This document shows positions 7,677-15,195 of a stretch of DNA of 28,656 bases, piece by piece (within the stretch, counting starts at the first letter, position 1; the number at the start of each line of letters is the position of its first letter). A program made the translations under genes and the position numbers. The DNA is taken from positions 1 to 28,656 of IMG/VR virus record IMGVR_UViG_3300031576_000241, one strand, 5' to 3'. The notes beneath the pieces were generated by a model. It was not told where the DNA came from. It saw only the letters and a list, made by a program, of their open reading frames with translations, and did not search any database. This DNA comes from a virus.

Positions 7677-9866
7677 TTATTGTACGAACTCAGGAGGAAC
7701 CTGCCCCTCAGCTTCAGGAGAAAGTCCTGCCGCTTTTTGTTCCATCCCTGGCGCCATTGCTCCAGGCAAATTTCCCTGCATCAAAGCATTCTGCTGAGCC
7801 ATCTGCATTTGTTGCTGCTGCAGAATTGCGTCATGCTGATCAACATGTTGCTGATAAGCCTGCTTAAGTTGTGAAGGCAATGACATGAACATTGGCTCTT
7901 TCATGCGATTCATATGGATTGTCTTATGGATCGTATGATTTTCAAAAGGGAGTACCAGGATGCTTTCAAGATTGCCGTTATCAAGCATTTCGTTTTCCCA
8001 CTGAGCTCGTTTAACATCGACTTCTGAATTAACATCAAAACCTCGCACTCCTAGTCTTTCTAGGAATTTCTGTTTTCCAACAGGATCGTTAACAAGATCA
8101 CCCAACACCCCAGTCTTGGCTAAATCCATCAACTGCTGCTGTTGAGCAGCATTGGATCTAGGAATAGTTGATCCCGCTTCAATTCTAACGCTGCAATTGT
8201 CCCTTAAGTCCGCCCCAATAAAGTTCACAATTTCAATGTCCGAAATGTCCTTATTAAGTGACCTAAGTTTGTTGATAAATTCAGGCCTGGGTTCACGATA
8301 AAAGTGAGCAATCAGTTTCAATTTTTTAGTCGTTCCTTTTTCAATGAACTTTTCCCATCGTTGAATCGTAGGAGCAAACGTAGAAAAAGACTGTTCTAAA
8401 AGTAACTGGAGACCTGCATAAGTGTTTACACCTGTAGGCCTAATTCCTTGAAGCACCTCATTCGTTCTAGCAATCTGATACAATTCCGACTTGGTTACTT
8501 CCCTTTCCTGATAAACCGTTCCAGGCAAAGGTATTCCTGGTATAATTTCTGGCTTTGCCCCGTTTGCCCCGACGGGTCTATATTGAATCTGAAGACCAGG
8601 CGCACCATTCCAGTATCCTTCAGGAACTCCTGATCCATGAGGCACCAGCCTTTGAGGAGAAACCATTGTTTTACGGTTATAAATAATAAGCGAATCAATT
8701 GCGTTAATTCTACGTTGAGGTTCAATCAAATCTTCTAATAGCGACTTGCCCCAAAATCTTCCAGGAATGGTTTCATAACGAAACACAGTGTAAGGATTCC
8801 AAGAGTTAGGAGCGCCATCATAATATGGAGAATTCCCTTGATACAGAATCTTACCACCAGCAGAAATGATCATCTGGCCTTTAGGATGATTCTTGGTCGG
8901 ACGAATATAAAGCTCTTTAACAATCGCAGCACCTTTAATGGATGTCTCATGACCTCCAGAGGATCCAGCATAACCGCCTGATCCTTTTACAGAGATTGTC
9001 TTAAGCCTTTGACTCAGCTGAAGGAGAGTAGACAAGCTCTGTTCTTCTTTTACATCCTTGGCAAAGCCTGTATAACCATTTCCTTCCTTATCGAAATTCT
9101 CCCTGATCCAAAAAAGTTTTTGAATTGATGTTTCCATGATCCAATTCATGGAGTCTTCACTAGAAGCATTGGGATCAACAATAATTCTGAATGGATCAAT
9201 GATTTCTACTGCGTTATCCCCTAATGGAATCTCGTCAAACATCGGAGATCCCTTTTCATCAAAGACTGGCTTTTCTTCAGTAGAAAATTGCATCTGACCC
9301 ATCTCATCCAAGTATGGTTTCTGCATAGTTTCCATCATTGGAATGCGTACAATCTTTCCATAACTGGAATCCCAGTAATCTTTACGAAATACTGTCCCGC
9401 ACACGATCGCCCATAATGCAGCTTCGGATAACTTTTCTTGTTCGTTATCATCTTCCCATTTTACATCCTGAATCTTTTTTGCGAGTCTGGCCGCAGAGAT
9501 GTCTTTCTCATTAGGAGAGTTTGGAATCACGTCTGCATTAGGCTTATTACGAATCAAATTCGAAACCATTGTGGAAGTAATGGGCTGAATTAAATTCGTT
9601 GAAGGACGTGGAACAAAATCGTTGTGACGCGTTGTAGGAAGCAATTCGAATTGACGCGATATTTGATTGTAGTAAATATGCTGATCGCCCAATAGAAAAT
9701 GAATGTTCTGCATCCAAACATAAGCCATTCGTTGCTGATAGAATGGTGCGACACGATAAACCTGATCGATCTCCTGGGCTACAGAACTGTAGGTTTCAGG
9801 CTTTCCAGGCTCTTCGGCTTGTTCCATCTTATCTAGTTTTTCCAGGTCAAGATCGTAGAATGACAT
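7677..9866 (-). CDS. Portal protein, large P22-like type
   Basis: The 729-residue length matches large podovirus portals rather than the 400-500 residues of siphovirus portals. The N-terminal region includes YVWMQNIHFLLGDQHIYY and the typical RPSTNLIQPITSTMVSNLIR stretch; the middle holds beta segments (DNAVEIIDPFRIIVDPNAS) and the FRYETIPGRFWGKSLLEDLI segment that is characteristic of this family. The last 80 residues are Gln- and Met-rich coiled coil, comparable to the barrel of P22 portal. It forms the dodecameric DNA channel at one capsid vertex and docks terminase. Its ATG overlaps the previous stop. Confidence 0.9.
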   Translation of the reverse strand: MSFYDLDLEKLDKMEQAEEPGKPETYSSVAQEIDQVYRVAPFYQQRMAYVWMQNIHFLLGDQHIYYNQISRQFELLPTTRHNDFVPRPSTNLIQPITSTMVSNLIRNKPNADVIPNSPNEKDISAARLAKKIQDVKWEDDNEQEKLSEAALWAIVCGTVFRKDYWDSSYGKIVRIPMMETMQKPYLDEMGQMQFSTEEKPVFDEKGSPMFDEIPLGDNAVEIIDPFRIIVDPNASSEDSMNWIMETSIQKLFWIRENFDKEGNGYTGFAKDVKEEQSLSTLLQLSQRLKTISVKGSGGYAGSSGGHETSIKGAAIVKELYIRPTKNHPKGQMIISAGGKILYQGNSPYYDGAPNSWNPYTVFRYETIPGRFWGKSLLEDLIEPQRRINAIDSLIIYNRKTMVSPQRLVPHGSGVPEGYWNGAPGLQIQYRPVGANGAKPEIIPGIPLPGTVYQEREVTKSELYQIARTNEVLQGIRPTGVNTYAGLQLLLEQSFSTFAPTIQRWEKFIEKGTTKKLKLIAHFYREPRPEFINKLRSLNKDISDIEIVNFIGADLRDNCSVRIEAGSTIPRSNAAQQQQLMDLAKTGVLGDLVNDPVGKQKFLERLGVRGFDVNSEVDVKRAQWENEMLDNGNLESILVLPFENHTIHKTIHMNRMKEPMFMSLPSQLKQAYQQHVDQHDAILQQQQMQMAQQNALMQGNLPGAMAPGMEQKAAGLSPEAEGQVPPEFVQ

Positions 9867-10144
9867 TATAAATCCTTCACAATATCTTCGATCAATTGAA
9901 TCAATTCTTTTGAATCAGATATTGTAATTAACTTTTTATTAATCAAAGTTTTTACAATATTAACTGACTGCTTATGCTTGCTATCATCAAAATGATTATA
10001 ACAATCACGAGTTGTAGTAATGGTGTAAGGATATATTGGTCCCAATTCCTGTACATTTGGATAAACTTTTACATTATACATTCTGTTAATGTTGGGTGGT
10101 GTTTCAGTTTGATATAAACTCCTGCCATTTTCATTTTGATACAT
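9866..10144 (-). CDS. Hypothetical protein upstream of portal
   Basis: A 92-residue protein with a strong GGAGG site. The N-terminal part is Asn- and Tyr-rich (NENGRSLYQTETPPNINRMY), the middle is beta (VKVYPNVQELGPIYPYTITTT) and the C-terminus is helical (SDSKELIQLIEDIVKDL). No conserved motif is recognised. Its stop overlaps the portal start, so it is coupled to portal translation. Confidence 0.6.
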   Translation of the reverse strand: MYQNENGRSLYQTETPPNINRMYNVKVYPNVQELGPIYPYTITTTRDCYNHFDDSKHKQSVNIVKTLINKKLITISDSKELIQLIEDIVKDL

Positions 10145-10156
10145 TTGAATAGCCTC

Positions 10157-10333
10157 CTACTTTTTTGACTTCTGCTTGGCTTTCAACATCTTTGCTACCT
10201 TAGCAGCCCTACCTTCTGTTCCAAATTCTTCACGGACAACTTGTTTCTTGGACTCCCCCTTATGTTCAGGCTCTTTCAATTCTTCTTTCAGAAACTCTTC
10301 CATGTTTTCATTCTTCATTTTTTTCTTAACCAT
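10157..10333 (-). CDS. Small lysine-rich protein
   Basis: The 58-residue product is very basic and charged, starting MVKKKMKNENMEEFLKEELK and ending in KVAKMLKAKQKSKK. It looks like a small helical nucleic-acid- or virion-binding protein. Similar lysine-rich endings (MMKDLKAKKKGEA) occur in the neighbouring upstream gene, suggesting the two are related or arose by duplication. It is 12 bases upstream of the next gene. No family is recognised. Confidence 0.6.
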   Translation of the reverse strand: MVKKKMKNENMEEFLKEELKEPEHKGESKKQVVREEFGTEGRAAKVAKMLKAKQKSKK

Positions 10334-10334
10334 A

Positions 10335-10538
10335 TTAAGCTTCTCCTTTTTTCTTTGCTTTTAAATCTTTCATCATCTGCGCTATCATTGCGGCACGTTC
10401 TTCATCGCCCAACATCTTCTTATGCCCTTCCCAATCCTGATCCGATGAAGACTTTTCATTTCCAATCAATGCACTTTCATTGATAGTAGTCCTACATATT
10501 GGGCAAAAATATTCTTTATACTTATTCGTTGATGCCAT
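10335..10538 (-). CDS. Small single-knuckle CxxC protein
   Basis: A 67-residue protein with one CPIC knuckle near the N-terminus (EYFCPICRTTINES), then a hydrophilic linker and a helix (DEERAAMIAQMMKDLKAKKKGE). A single CxxC is half a zinc ribbon, so zinc binding would need a dimer or a partner. The ribosome site AAAGGATAAATT is good. It lies in a run of four small genes between large terminase and portal. Function unknown. Confidence 0.6.
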   Translation of the reverse strand: MASTNKYKEYFCPICRTTINESALIGNEKSSSDQDWEGHKKMLGDEERAAMIAQMMKDLKAKKKGEA

Positions 10539-10550
10539 AATTTATCCTTT

Positions 10551-10949
10551 CTATTTCTTCATCATTCCAACCATGATTCCCATACGGTTCATTGACTTTT
10601 CTTTCGACTCCCAAGCGTTACAACATCCGTTAGGTTTAATATCGCCTTCTACTCGAATACATTCTTTTTCTTCCGACATAAAATGCCTACATCGCTTACA
10701 GCTAAATCCTTCCGGCTGAAACTCATACAAAGATTGATGCTTATCTAAACGATGAGGGTTGATGTTTTCTATTGATGCATTCTTTCCCCGCTTGTAATAG
10801 ATGCATCCGCCTTTCTCATCGATGTAGCCTTCTACTGCTGTGCATTCATTCCGGTCCTTAATGAACATCATGCAGGATCCACAAAAGTAGTCTCCATCAG
10901 GATCGTCTTCTACATAGACTGCATGTGCTTTTGAAATCTTATGACTCAT
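10551..10949 (-). CDS. Cysteine-rich protein with internal duplication
   Basis: A 132-residue protein made of two related halves: YFCGSCMMFIKDRNECTAVEG-type and FSCKRCRHFMSEEKECIRVEG-type, both followed by an (I)-x-x-x-G-x-C motif (DEKGGCIYYKRGK and KPNGCCNAWESKE). Each half thus has the pattern C-x2-C-x8-C-x8-10-C, able to bind a metal or iron-sulfur cluster. The halves are separated by about 30 residues. The pattern resembles small high-potential-iron-sulfur-like or rubredoxin-like phage proteins, but no exact family is claimed. The ATG overlaps the stop of the upstream gene. Confidence 0.7.
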   Translation of the reverse strand: MSHKISKAHAVYVEDDPDGDYFCGSCMMFIKDRNECTAVEGYIDEKGGCIYYKRGKNASIENINPHRLDKHQSLYEFQPEGFSCKRCRHFMSEEKECIRVEGDIKPNGCCNAWESKEKSMNRMGIMVGMMKK

Positions 10950-11125
10950 TTGTAGTACTTGCTCTTTCCTGCTTTTTTTAAAGCAATGGCGACCATTTGT
11001 GATCTTGCTTTCTCAGCAGACTCAGGCTTACTGGTCCCAATAGAACCTTTCTTCTTGTACGATCTAGTCATCTCACTGATATTTTTACTAATTGTCTTAC
11101 TAGACTTACCTACTTTTAATGGCAT
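10946..11125 (-). CDS. Small basic protein, DUF6496-like
   Basis: A 59-residue basic protein starting MPLKVGKSSKTISKNISEM. The C-terminal part (PESAEKARSQMVAIALKKAG) resembles the repeated phrase of small phage proteins of the DUF6496 type, where a Glu/Lys-rich loop is followed by an AIAL-x-x-AG helix. The likeness is from memory and needs a profile search. It overlaps the next start by four bases (ATGA). Function unknown; such proteins are often found next to head genes. Confidence 0.65.
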   Translation of the reverse strand: MPLKVGKSSKTISKNISEMTRSYKKKGSIGTSKPESAEKARSQMVAIALKKAGKSKYYK

Positions 11126-11127
11126 AA

Positions 11128-11379
11128 TCAGTATCCTATAATTTCATTCACTACATTCACTTCTTTCACTTCATCCAAATCTTCTAGTACATTGGTTTCT
11201 TGGGTTTCTTTTTCTTCGTTGTCTTTGCCATATTGAACCAACTCTCCTTTCTCATTAATGGAAATCGGTTTAAATTGAACTTCTGATACCTTGTATGGTC
11301 TCACCAAATCCTGCACCATTGCTCGCAAATATTGAATCTCACTATCCCTTGCCGAACATCCTTGACATTTCAATTCCAT
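11128..11379 (-). CDS. Small CxxC protein with acidic tail
   Basis: An 83-residue protein beginning MELKCQGCSARDSEIQYLRA: one CxxC close to the N-terminus, a helix that may dimerise (SEIQYLRAMVQDLV), then an acidic tail (NEEKETQETNVLEDLDEVKE). The start lies ten bases inside the upstream gene. CxxC plus a helix followed by an acidic tail is common in small phage proteins placed next to terminase, but a function cannot be assigned. Confidence 0.55.
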   Translation of the reverse strand: MELKCQGCSARDSEIQYLRAMVQDLVRPYKVSEVQFKPISINEKGELVQYGKDNEEKETQETNVLEDLDEVKEVNVVNEIIGY

Positions 11380-11723
11380 ATTAACTTTCCATCTTCTGCA
11401 TTCGTGTAATGAATCGTTCCTAACTTTTCAAAAGACTGAATTTCTTGCTGTATCATTTTATTGATACACACTTCAGCCCTTTCCGATCCCAATTGATTCG
11501 GAACAGAATGTCTCAAATATATGCACAATCTATCTTTAAAAGCTTCATGCATTGAACTGTTCCAGGCATTGTAACAATCTAAACACAATGGCATAACCAT
11601 CCGTGTTCCATCTGCGAGAATAAATCTCATCTCCCTAAAGTTACCCATAGGACGATCTAGTTTCCCATGTCGGATCTTAAAGATCGGTGTATCACAATTA
11701 GGACATTCCCCTAAGATGGCCAT
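11370..11723 (-). CDS. Zinc-ribbon-type hypothetical protein after large terminase
   Basis: A 117-residue protein with a likely zinc site: CPNCDTPIFKIRHG near the N-terminus and CLDC around residue 50 (MVMPLCLDCYNAW), so four cysteines in two CxxC knuckles. The rest is helical (MHEAFKDRLCIYLRH, AEVCINKMIQQEIQSFEKLG). Its start overlaps the terminase stop by 13 bases, so it is probably translated with it. A DNA- or terminase-binding role is possible but unproven. Confidence 0.65.
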   Translation of the reverse strand: MAILGECPNCDTPIFKIRHGKLDRPMGNFREMRFILADGTRMVMPLCLDCYNAWNSSMHEAFKDRLCIYLRHSVPNQLGSERAEVCINKMIQQEIQSFEKLGTIHYTNAEDGKLIWN

Positions 11724-13135
11724 GATTCAGATCCTCCCAAATCGAAAGTATCATAGTTATCGTAGCCTTCATCGATCCCAAATAGAAGCGTCTCACGGGG
11801 TAGCAGTATATCATTGACTTGCTTAGGCATATCATTATAATGCGCCCTCCAAAATATTTCTGACGCAGGATCTAAGCCTTTATATTTTTCCTTCTTGGCC
11901 GTCTTTCCTAAAGGCCGCGTCATAATCAAATACCTTAAACTATCAACCGCATGATCGTCCTTCTTTAAAGGTTTAGGTCTCGCGTCAGTCCCAAGCCTTG
12001 TATGACTAGGCTCCCATTGATACTGCTCAATTTCTTGTATGAGTTGAGAACAATGCTCTAATATCTTGATCTTATCTTCTAAAAGATATTGAGCTACTAG
12101 GTTGATCCCAATATTGACGTCATTGATTCTGCGGGTGGTATCAGGGTTATAAGAATGAAAGTAAATTCCGTACTGACCAAACTCTCTCGCTTGAGCTAAC
12201 GCAGACGGATCAATGACCCATGAATTCAACTGATCAAAGTCTGCCCTTGTTTTTAAGATGTCCGCCCATTGAGAGACCGTCTTTCCTGAATCGTAGAGCA
12301 TGTCATACACATAAACTTTTCCTTCAGGATTGATCGCTGCGAAAAGAATCGATGTTGCATTTCGTGATCCCCAGTCCATTGCAACTACTCGATCCCAGTC
12401 TTGAGGAATTTCTCTTGGTTGAATCACGTGAAGAGAACGTTTAAACATGGGATAGATTGATCCTGTCAGTTGTTCGAATGAAGCCTCATACTCTTGACGA
12501 AAGATTACAGGGTTCGTTTTATCCTTAAGCTGTTCTATCTCTTTTTTGTTCACATAAGGATTATCTAGCGTTTTAAATCGAAACGACTCAAACTCAGGAT
12601 CACCGGAAAAACCTTTATCATAGAGAACTTTAAAGTGATTAAATCCTGATGGAGTACCTATAAAAAGAGCTCTAGAGCCCTTCACATCAACCATGGAAGG
12701 ACGTATAACCTCATCCCACACAGTAGGTCTCATGCTCGCATACTCGTCCAATACAACGAATTTAAGCTTTGCACCTCTAAGAGAGTCTTGAGAATCAGCT
12801 CCTTTAAGTTCAATCATGGTTCCATTCTTAAGCCGGATCGACAATTCAGCCTCGTTCACCTGCTCTATCACTTGTTCAGGGACGATCTCTTTGATCATTT
12901 CCCAAGCGACTGTTTTTGCCTGACGATAGTTAGGAGCAACGTACCAACATCTAGCCAATCGATCATCATTATCCCAAGCTTCCATGTAGAGCTCTTGTAG
13001 AGCTAAAAGCGTCTTTCCAAATCGACGCCCACAAACACATACACGAAACCTAGCTTCACAATCGTGAATCTGATCCTGAGCCGGATGTGGCTCATAACCG
13101 TTAATTAATTCTCCATCGACAATCTTTCCTAACAT
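11711..13135 (-). CDS. terL: Terminase large subunit (packaging ATPase-nuclease)
   Basis: The 474-residue protein has both domains of a phage packaging motor. ATPase: Walker A GRRFGKT (residues 36-42), Walker B FVVLDE (126-131) and coupling motif TPSG (161-164). RNase H-like nuclease: D254 in VAMDWGS, D309 in WVIDPS and D394/D398 in DDHAVDSL. It pumps DNA into the procapsid through the portal and cuts the concatemer, guided by the small subunit encoded at 15196-15621. No strong ribosome site is seen; the start is four bases after the upstream stop, so coupling is likely. Gene symbol is by function. Confidence 0.95.
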   Translation of the reverse strand: MLGKIVDGELINGYEPHPAQDQIHDCEARFRVCVCGRRFGKTLLALQELYMEAWDNDDRLARCWYVAPNYRQAKTVAWEMIKEIVPEQVIEQVNEAELSIRLKNGTMIELKGADSQDSLRGAKLKFVVLDEYASMRPTVWDEVIRPSMVDVKGSRALFIGTPSGFNHFKVLYDKGFSGDPEFESFRFKTLDNPYVNKKEIEQLKDKTNPVIFRQEYEASFEQLTGSIYPMFKRSLHVIQPREIPQDWDRVVAMDWGSRNATSILFAAINPEGKVYVYDMLYDSGKTVSQWADILKTRADFDQLNSWVIDPSALAQAREFGQYGIYFHSYNPDTTRRINDVNIGINLVAQYLLEDKIKILEHCSQLIQEIEQYQWEPSHTRLGTDARPKPLKKDDHAVDSLRYLIMTRPLGKTAKKEKYKGLDPASEIFWRAHYNDMPKQVNDILLPRETLLFGIDEGYDNYDTFDLGGSESWPS

Positions 13136-13138
13136 AGG

Positions 13139-13522
13139 CTACCAATAGAAGGTGCGTATCGTTGTTGTCGTTAACCAGTCAGCCAAAGTTCCAGCTTGTA
13201 ACGAAGTATTCTTCTCCAAGAAGTACCTTAACTCATCAGTATCTACACAGCTTCGCTCAGTGTCAGCAAAACTAACTACCTGGTTATTGTACGTAACCGT
13301 CTGCGCGCTCCCACTCACGTTCTTCATGAACTTACGCTTTGTATTCAGGTAGGCTTGAGCCGTTGCATCCCCACCATCCGCTAGTTCCTGAATTCGACCA
13401 ATGATCGCCCTTATACCCGTCTGCATCAAATCAGTCTGAGCTTGATCAAAATTGTTGAGCTCTCTTAACGATATCAAGCTGTCTGCCGCTGTTCCATATT
13501 CTGCCGCTGTTGGCGCTGCCAT
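13139..13522 (-). CDS. Hypothetical protein upstream of large terminase
   Basis: A 127-residue protein with an excellent AGGAGGT site, starting MAAPTAAEYGTAADSLISL. The first two thirds are helical (DQAQTDLMQTGIRAIIGRIQEL), the rest more beta (TYNNQVVSFADTERSC), ending LTTTTIRTFYW. No family is recognised. It is in the block of virion-like genes between the noncoding locus and the large terminase, and its strong ribosome site suggests a protein made in quantity, possibly structural. Confidence 0.6.
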   Translation of the reverse strand: MAAPTAAEYGTAADSLISLRELNNFDQAQTDLMQTGIRAIIGRIQELADGGDATAQAYLNTKRKFMKNVSGSAQTVTYNNQVVSFADTERSCVDTDELRYFLEKNTSLQAGTLADWLTTTTIRTFYW

Positions 13523-13551
13523 AAAAACCTCCTGTTAAAGTTTAACAATTT

Positions 13552-14304
13552 TTACAAACCAATTGCTTGAAATTCTATATCACTAAGCGCTGATAAATTC
13601 GTGCCGTTCGCTATCTCCACAGCCGCCCCTCCAGAAATAGGAGTTCCTGTAAACGTTGGCTGGCTTACTGTCCCTGTCGGTGTAAACGATACTGAAGTTT
13701 CAGAAGTAATATCTATCCTTAATGCATTCACGATAGCTGCAGTGACCGCATCAGCCGCATTGAAAGTTAACTTCGTTAAGTCTGTAGAAACCTCGTAACT
13801 CACAGAAACCTGACCAGCAGCAGGAGCCGTTAAGTGACCCACCATCTGCTTCGGTCCAATAGACGCTCCAACAGTCGCTTCAACCATGAACACAATCGCA
13901 GGAAAGAATCCAATATTGCCCACATTGGCCGCAACGACTACAGGCCGCTCCTTCATTACAAGAACCCCACCCTGTCCAAAAAAATTAACTATAAAATCAT
14001 GATCGTTGTTGATGCTTTGAAAATTTCCAGCAAAAGTAGGCTGGCTAACCGTCCCAGAAGGAGTCACACCCCCACTCCCAGCGAACACTTTTAACTTCTG
14101 ATTCACATAGTCATACTCAAACAAAAAACCCTTCTCCTCCCCATCTATATTAAGCGATTCTAATCGCGCTAATCCTATCGTGTCCGCAGTAAGTTCCTCA
14201 CCACCAGTCGTGTAAGGACCTACAAAGGATAGACGCCCTAGCATCTTCCACTTGCTACCATCAGACATCCGCTGAATATCATTCAAATCTATCGTGATTG
14301 GCAT
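13552..14304 (-). CDS. Probable virion surface protein with duplicated TVSQPTF motif
   Basis: A 250-residue beta-rich protein. The phrase P-S/T-GTVSQPTF-x-G occurs twice (TPSGTVSQPTFAG near residue 82 and TPTGTVSQPTFTG near residue 210). Such GTVSxPTFTG units are common in phage fibre and capsid-fibre proteins. The region between the copies is a beta sandwich with hydrophobic strands (PAIVFMVEATVGASIG, VSVSYEVSTDLTKLTF). A fibre or decoration role on the head is likely. Its ATG directly follows the stop codon of the upstream gene (TAGATG). Confidence 0.6.
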   Translation of the reverse strand: MPITIDLNDIQRMSDGSKWKMLGRLSFVGPYTTGGEELTADTIGLARLESLNIDGEEKGFLFEYDYVNQKLKVFAGSGGVTPSGTVSQPTFAGNFQSINNDHDFIVNFFGQGGVLVMKERPVVVAANVGNIGFFPAIVFMVEATVGASIGPKQMVGHLTAPAAGQVSVSYEVSTDLTKLTFNAADAVTAAIVNALRIDITSETSVSFTPTGTVSQPTFTGTPISGGAAVEIANGTNLSALSDIEFQAIGL

Positions 14305-14577
14305 CTATAACCCCACTGCTGTCCACTGCCCATCCTCGTCAGCGTTAGTAACTATCGTGACATCCCCAAACTGGTTGAGAACAGGAAACGTCTCATTCAC
14401 TACCGACTCACTCGCTAGTATCGATGTGTTTGTAGGACTCAAATCAAGTCGCTCTACAGTGCTAAGGCTAGTACGAACGTCCCCACCAGTACTACCTCCA
14501 GTGTTCTCATAAGTGCCGTTAATCACACGCTTGTTACCCATAACCGTTGTTCCAGTTATCGTAGATGTAAATGCCAT
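14305..14577 (-). CDS. Small beta-rich virion protein, decoration-like
   Basis: The 90-residue protein starts MAFTSTITGTTVMGNKRVIN after an AAAGGAGATGGTTT site. A longer in-frame start at 14685 would lie inside the plus-strand HTH gene and its control region and has no ribosome site. This family, beginning MAFTST-type and then GNKRV-x-x-G-T-(Y/F), is known among marine and uncultured phages as a hypothetical virion protein. Length, strand-rich sequence (SVVNETFPVLNQFGDVTIVT) and position fit a capsid decoration or stabilising protein. Confidence 0.65.
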   Translation of the reverse strand: MAFTSTITGTTVMGNKRVINGTYENTGGSTGGDVRTSLSTVERLDLSPTNTSILASESVVNETFPVLNQFGDVTIVTNADEDGQWTAVGL

Positions 14578-14595
14578 AAACCATCTCCTTTTTAC

Positions 14596-14632
14596 TTGAA
14601 AAGTACCGTTATACGTCGTAAAATGGTACTTT
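14596..14632 (+). promoter_or_regulatory. Promoter and inverted-repeat operator of plus-strand HTH gene
   Basis: TTGAAA (14596-14601) and TAAAAT (14619-14624) are separated by exactly 17 bases, each one base from the sigma-70 consensus. The ATG of the plus-strand gene begins at 14633, nine bases after the -10 box, so the transcript would have almost no leader. The boxes are spanned by a perfect 8-base inverted repeat, AAAGTACC (14600-14607) and GGTACTTT (14625-14632), with the left arm on the -35 box and the right arm on the start site. A bound dimer would block the promoter; self-repression by the encoded protein is the simplest guess. Confidence 0.6.
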
Positions 14633-14815
14633 ATGCCTAAAGTTAAAAGATCTACTACCCGTAAAACCAAAATCCTCCTAATCAAAGAACTAGCCGACTA
14701 CTTTAACATCAACCGTAAAACTGTCAGAACTTACCTCAAAGCTACTAATACAAATCTCAAAAACATCAACGAAACCATACGCTTCCTAATCTACATGCAC
14801 AGCATCATCAACTAG
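14633..14815 (+). CDS. Small helix-turn-helix regulator, only plus-strand gene
   Basis: This 60-residue basic protein begins MPKVKRSTTRKTKILLIKEL. Residues about 16-40 read as a helix-turn-helix (IKELADYFNINRKTVRTYLKA): helix, N-I-N turn, then recognition helix RKTVRTYLK. The C-terminal 20 residues are hydrophobic helix, likely a dimer contact. It is the only gene of this orientation in the window, with a sigma-70-type promoter at the right distance and no ribosome site, which points to a leaderless message. A self-regulated switch protein for the packaging/virion operon is inferred. The family is not named. Confidence 0.6.
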   Translation: MPKVKRSTTRKTKILLIKELADYFNINRKTVRTYLKATNTNLKNINETIRFLIYMHSIIN

Positions 14816-14824
14816 TTATCCACA
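14816..14824 (+). promoter_or_regulatory. Consensus DnaA box (TTATCCACA)
   Basis: The nine bases TTATCCACA, immediately after the stop codon of the plus-strand HTH gene, are the perfect consensus for host DnaA. A single box is weak evidence on its own, but it opens the repeat-rich noncoding stretch 14816-15195, which is a candidate origin or packaging locus. Confidence 0.4.
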
Positions 14825-14861
14825 ACCGGCATTCCAGGGAATTTCATAAAACCTACCGGGG

Positions 14862-14968
14862 CTGTTAGCCTGGGTCCTTTCTAGAAAACTCTCATTTTTC
14901 TCACCCCAGTCTGTCAGTTAGGGTCCTTTCTACCAGGATTCCCGGTCTCTGAGTCAGGGTCCTTTCTA
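14862..14968 (+). repeat. Three 22-base direct repeats next to small terminase gene
   Basis: The core GGGTCCTTTCTA is present without change at 14872-14883, 14921-14932 and 14957-14968. Each is preceded at the same distance by a related heptamer (CTGTTAG, CTGTCAG, CTCTGAG) and three variable bases, giving a 22-base unit CT-x-T-x-AG-N3-GGGTCCTTTCTA. Starts are 49 and 36 bases apart, so the copies are not on one face of the helix in a simple way. No reading frame covers them. Likely protein-binding sites: small terminase (cosB/pac type) or a replication initiator. Confidence 0.75.
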
Positions 14969-14999
14969 AATCATATGCTTCGTCTCAACTTCACCACAG

Positions 15000-15148
15000 A
15001 CCCCCAGGGGGGATACAAATCCTACTCCCCAAACTAACCTCCCTAAACCCAATATGCCCTAAAACTAATTTAAATGACTTATAGGACCTTTACTCACCTC
15101 ACCCCTTGCCTTGGTATTACTTTGCTATCCTATCGTCCTATAAGTCAT
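15000..15148. other. GC-rich dyad and 14-base inverted repeat in noncoding locus
   Basis: At 15001-15012 there is a C5-A-G6 dyad, unusual in this AT-rich genome. At 15074-15087 and 15135-15148 lies a perfect 14-base inverted repeat (ATGACTTATAGGAC and its complement) with a 47-base loop that itself contains partial extra copies (TATCCTATCG). The region 14969-15195 has no credible gene. Dyad symmetry with GC-rich core next to the small terminase gene resembles cohesive-end cutting sites, but an origin or long-loop RNA structure are alternatives. Confidence 0.55.
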
Positions 15149-15195
15149 CCTCATGCTTTACAGAGGCATGCCTGTCTTCGGCTGCCTACCTAAAT

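Noticed and set aside
14578-14685. Extended start of the 14305 protein
   Set aside because: The upstream residues overlap the plus-strand HTH gene and its promoter; the ATG at 14577 has the ribosome site and the MAF-type start seen in a sister gene.
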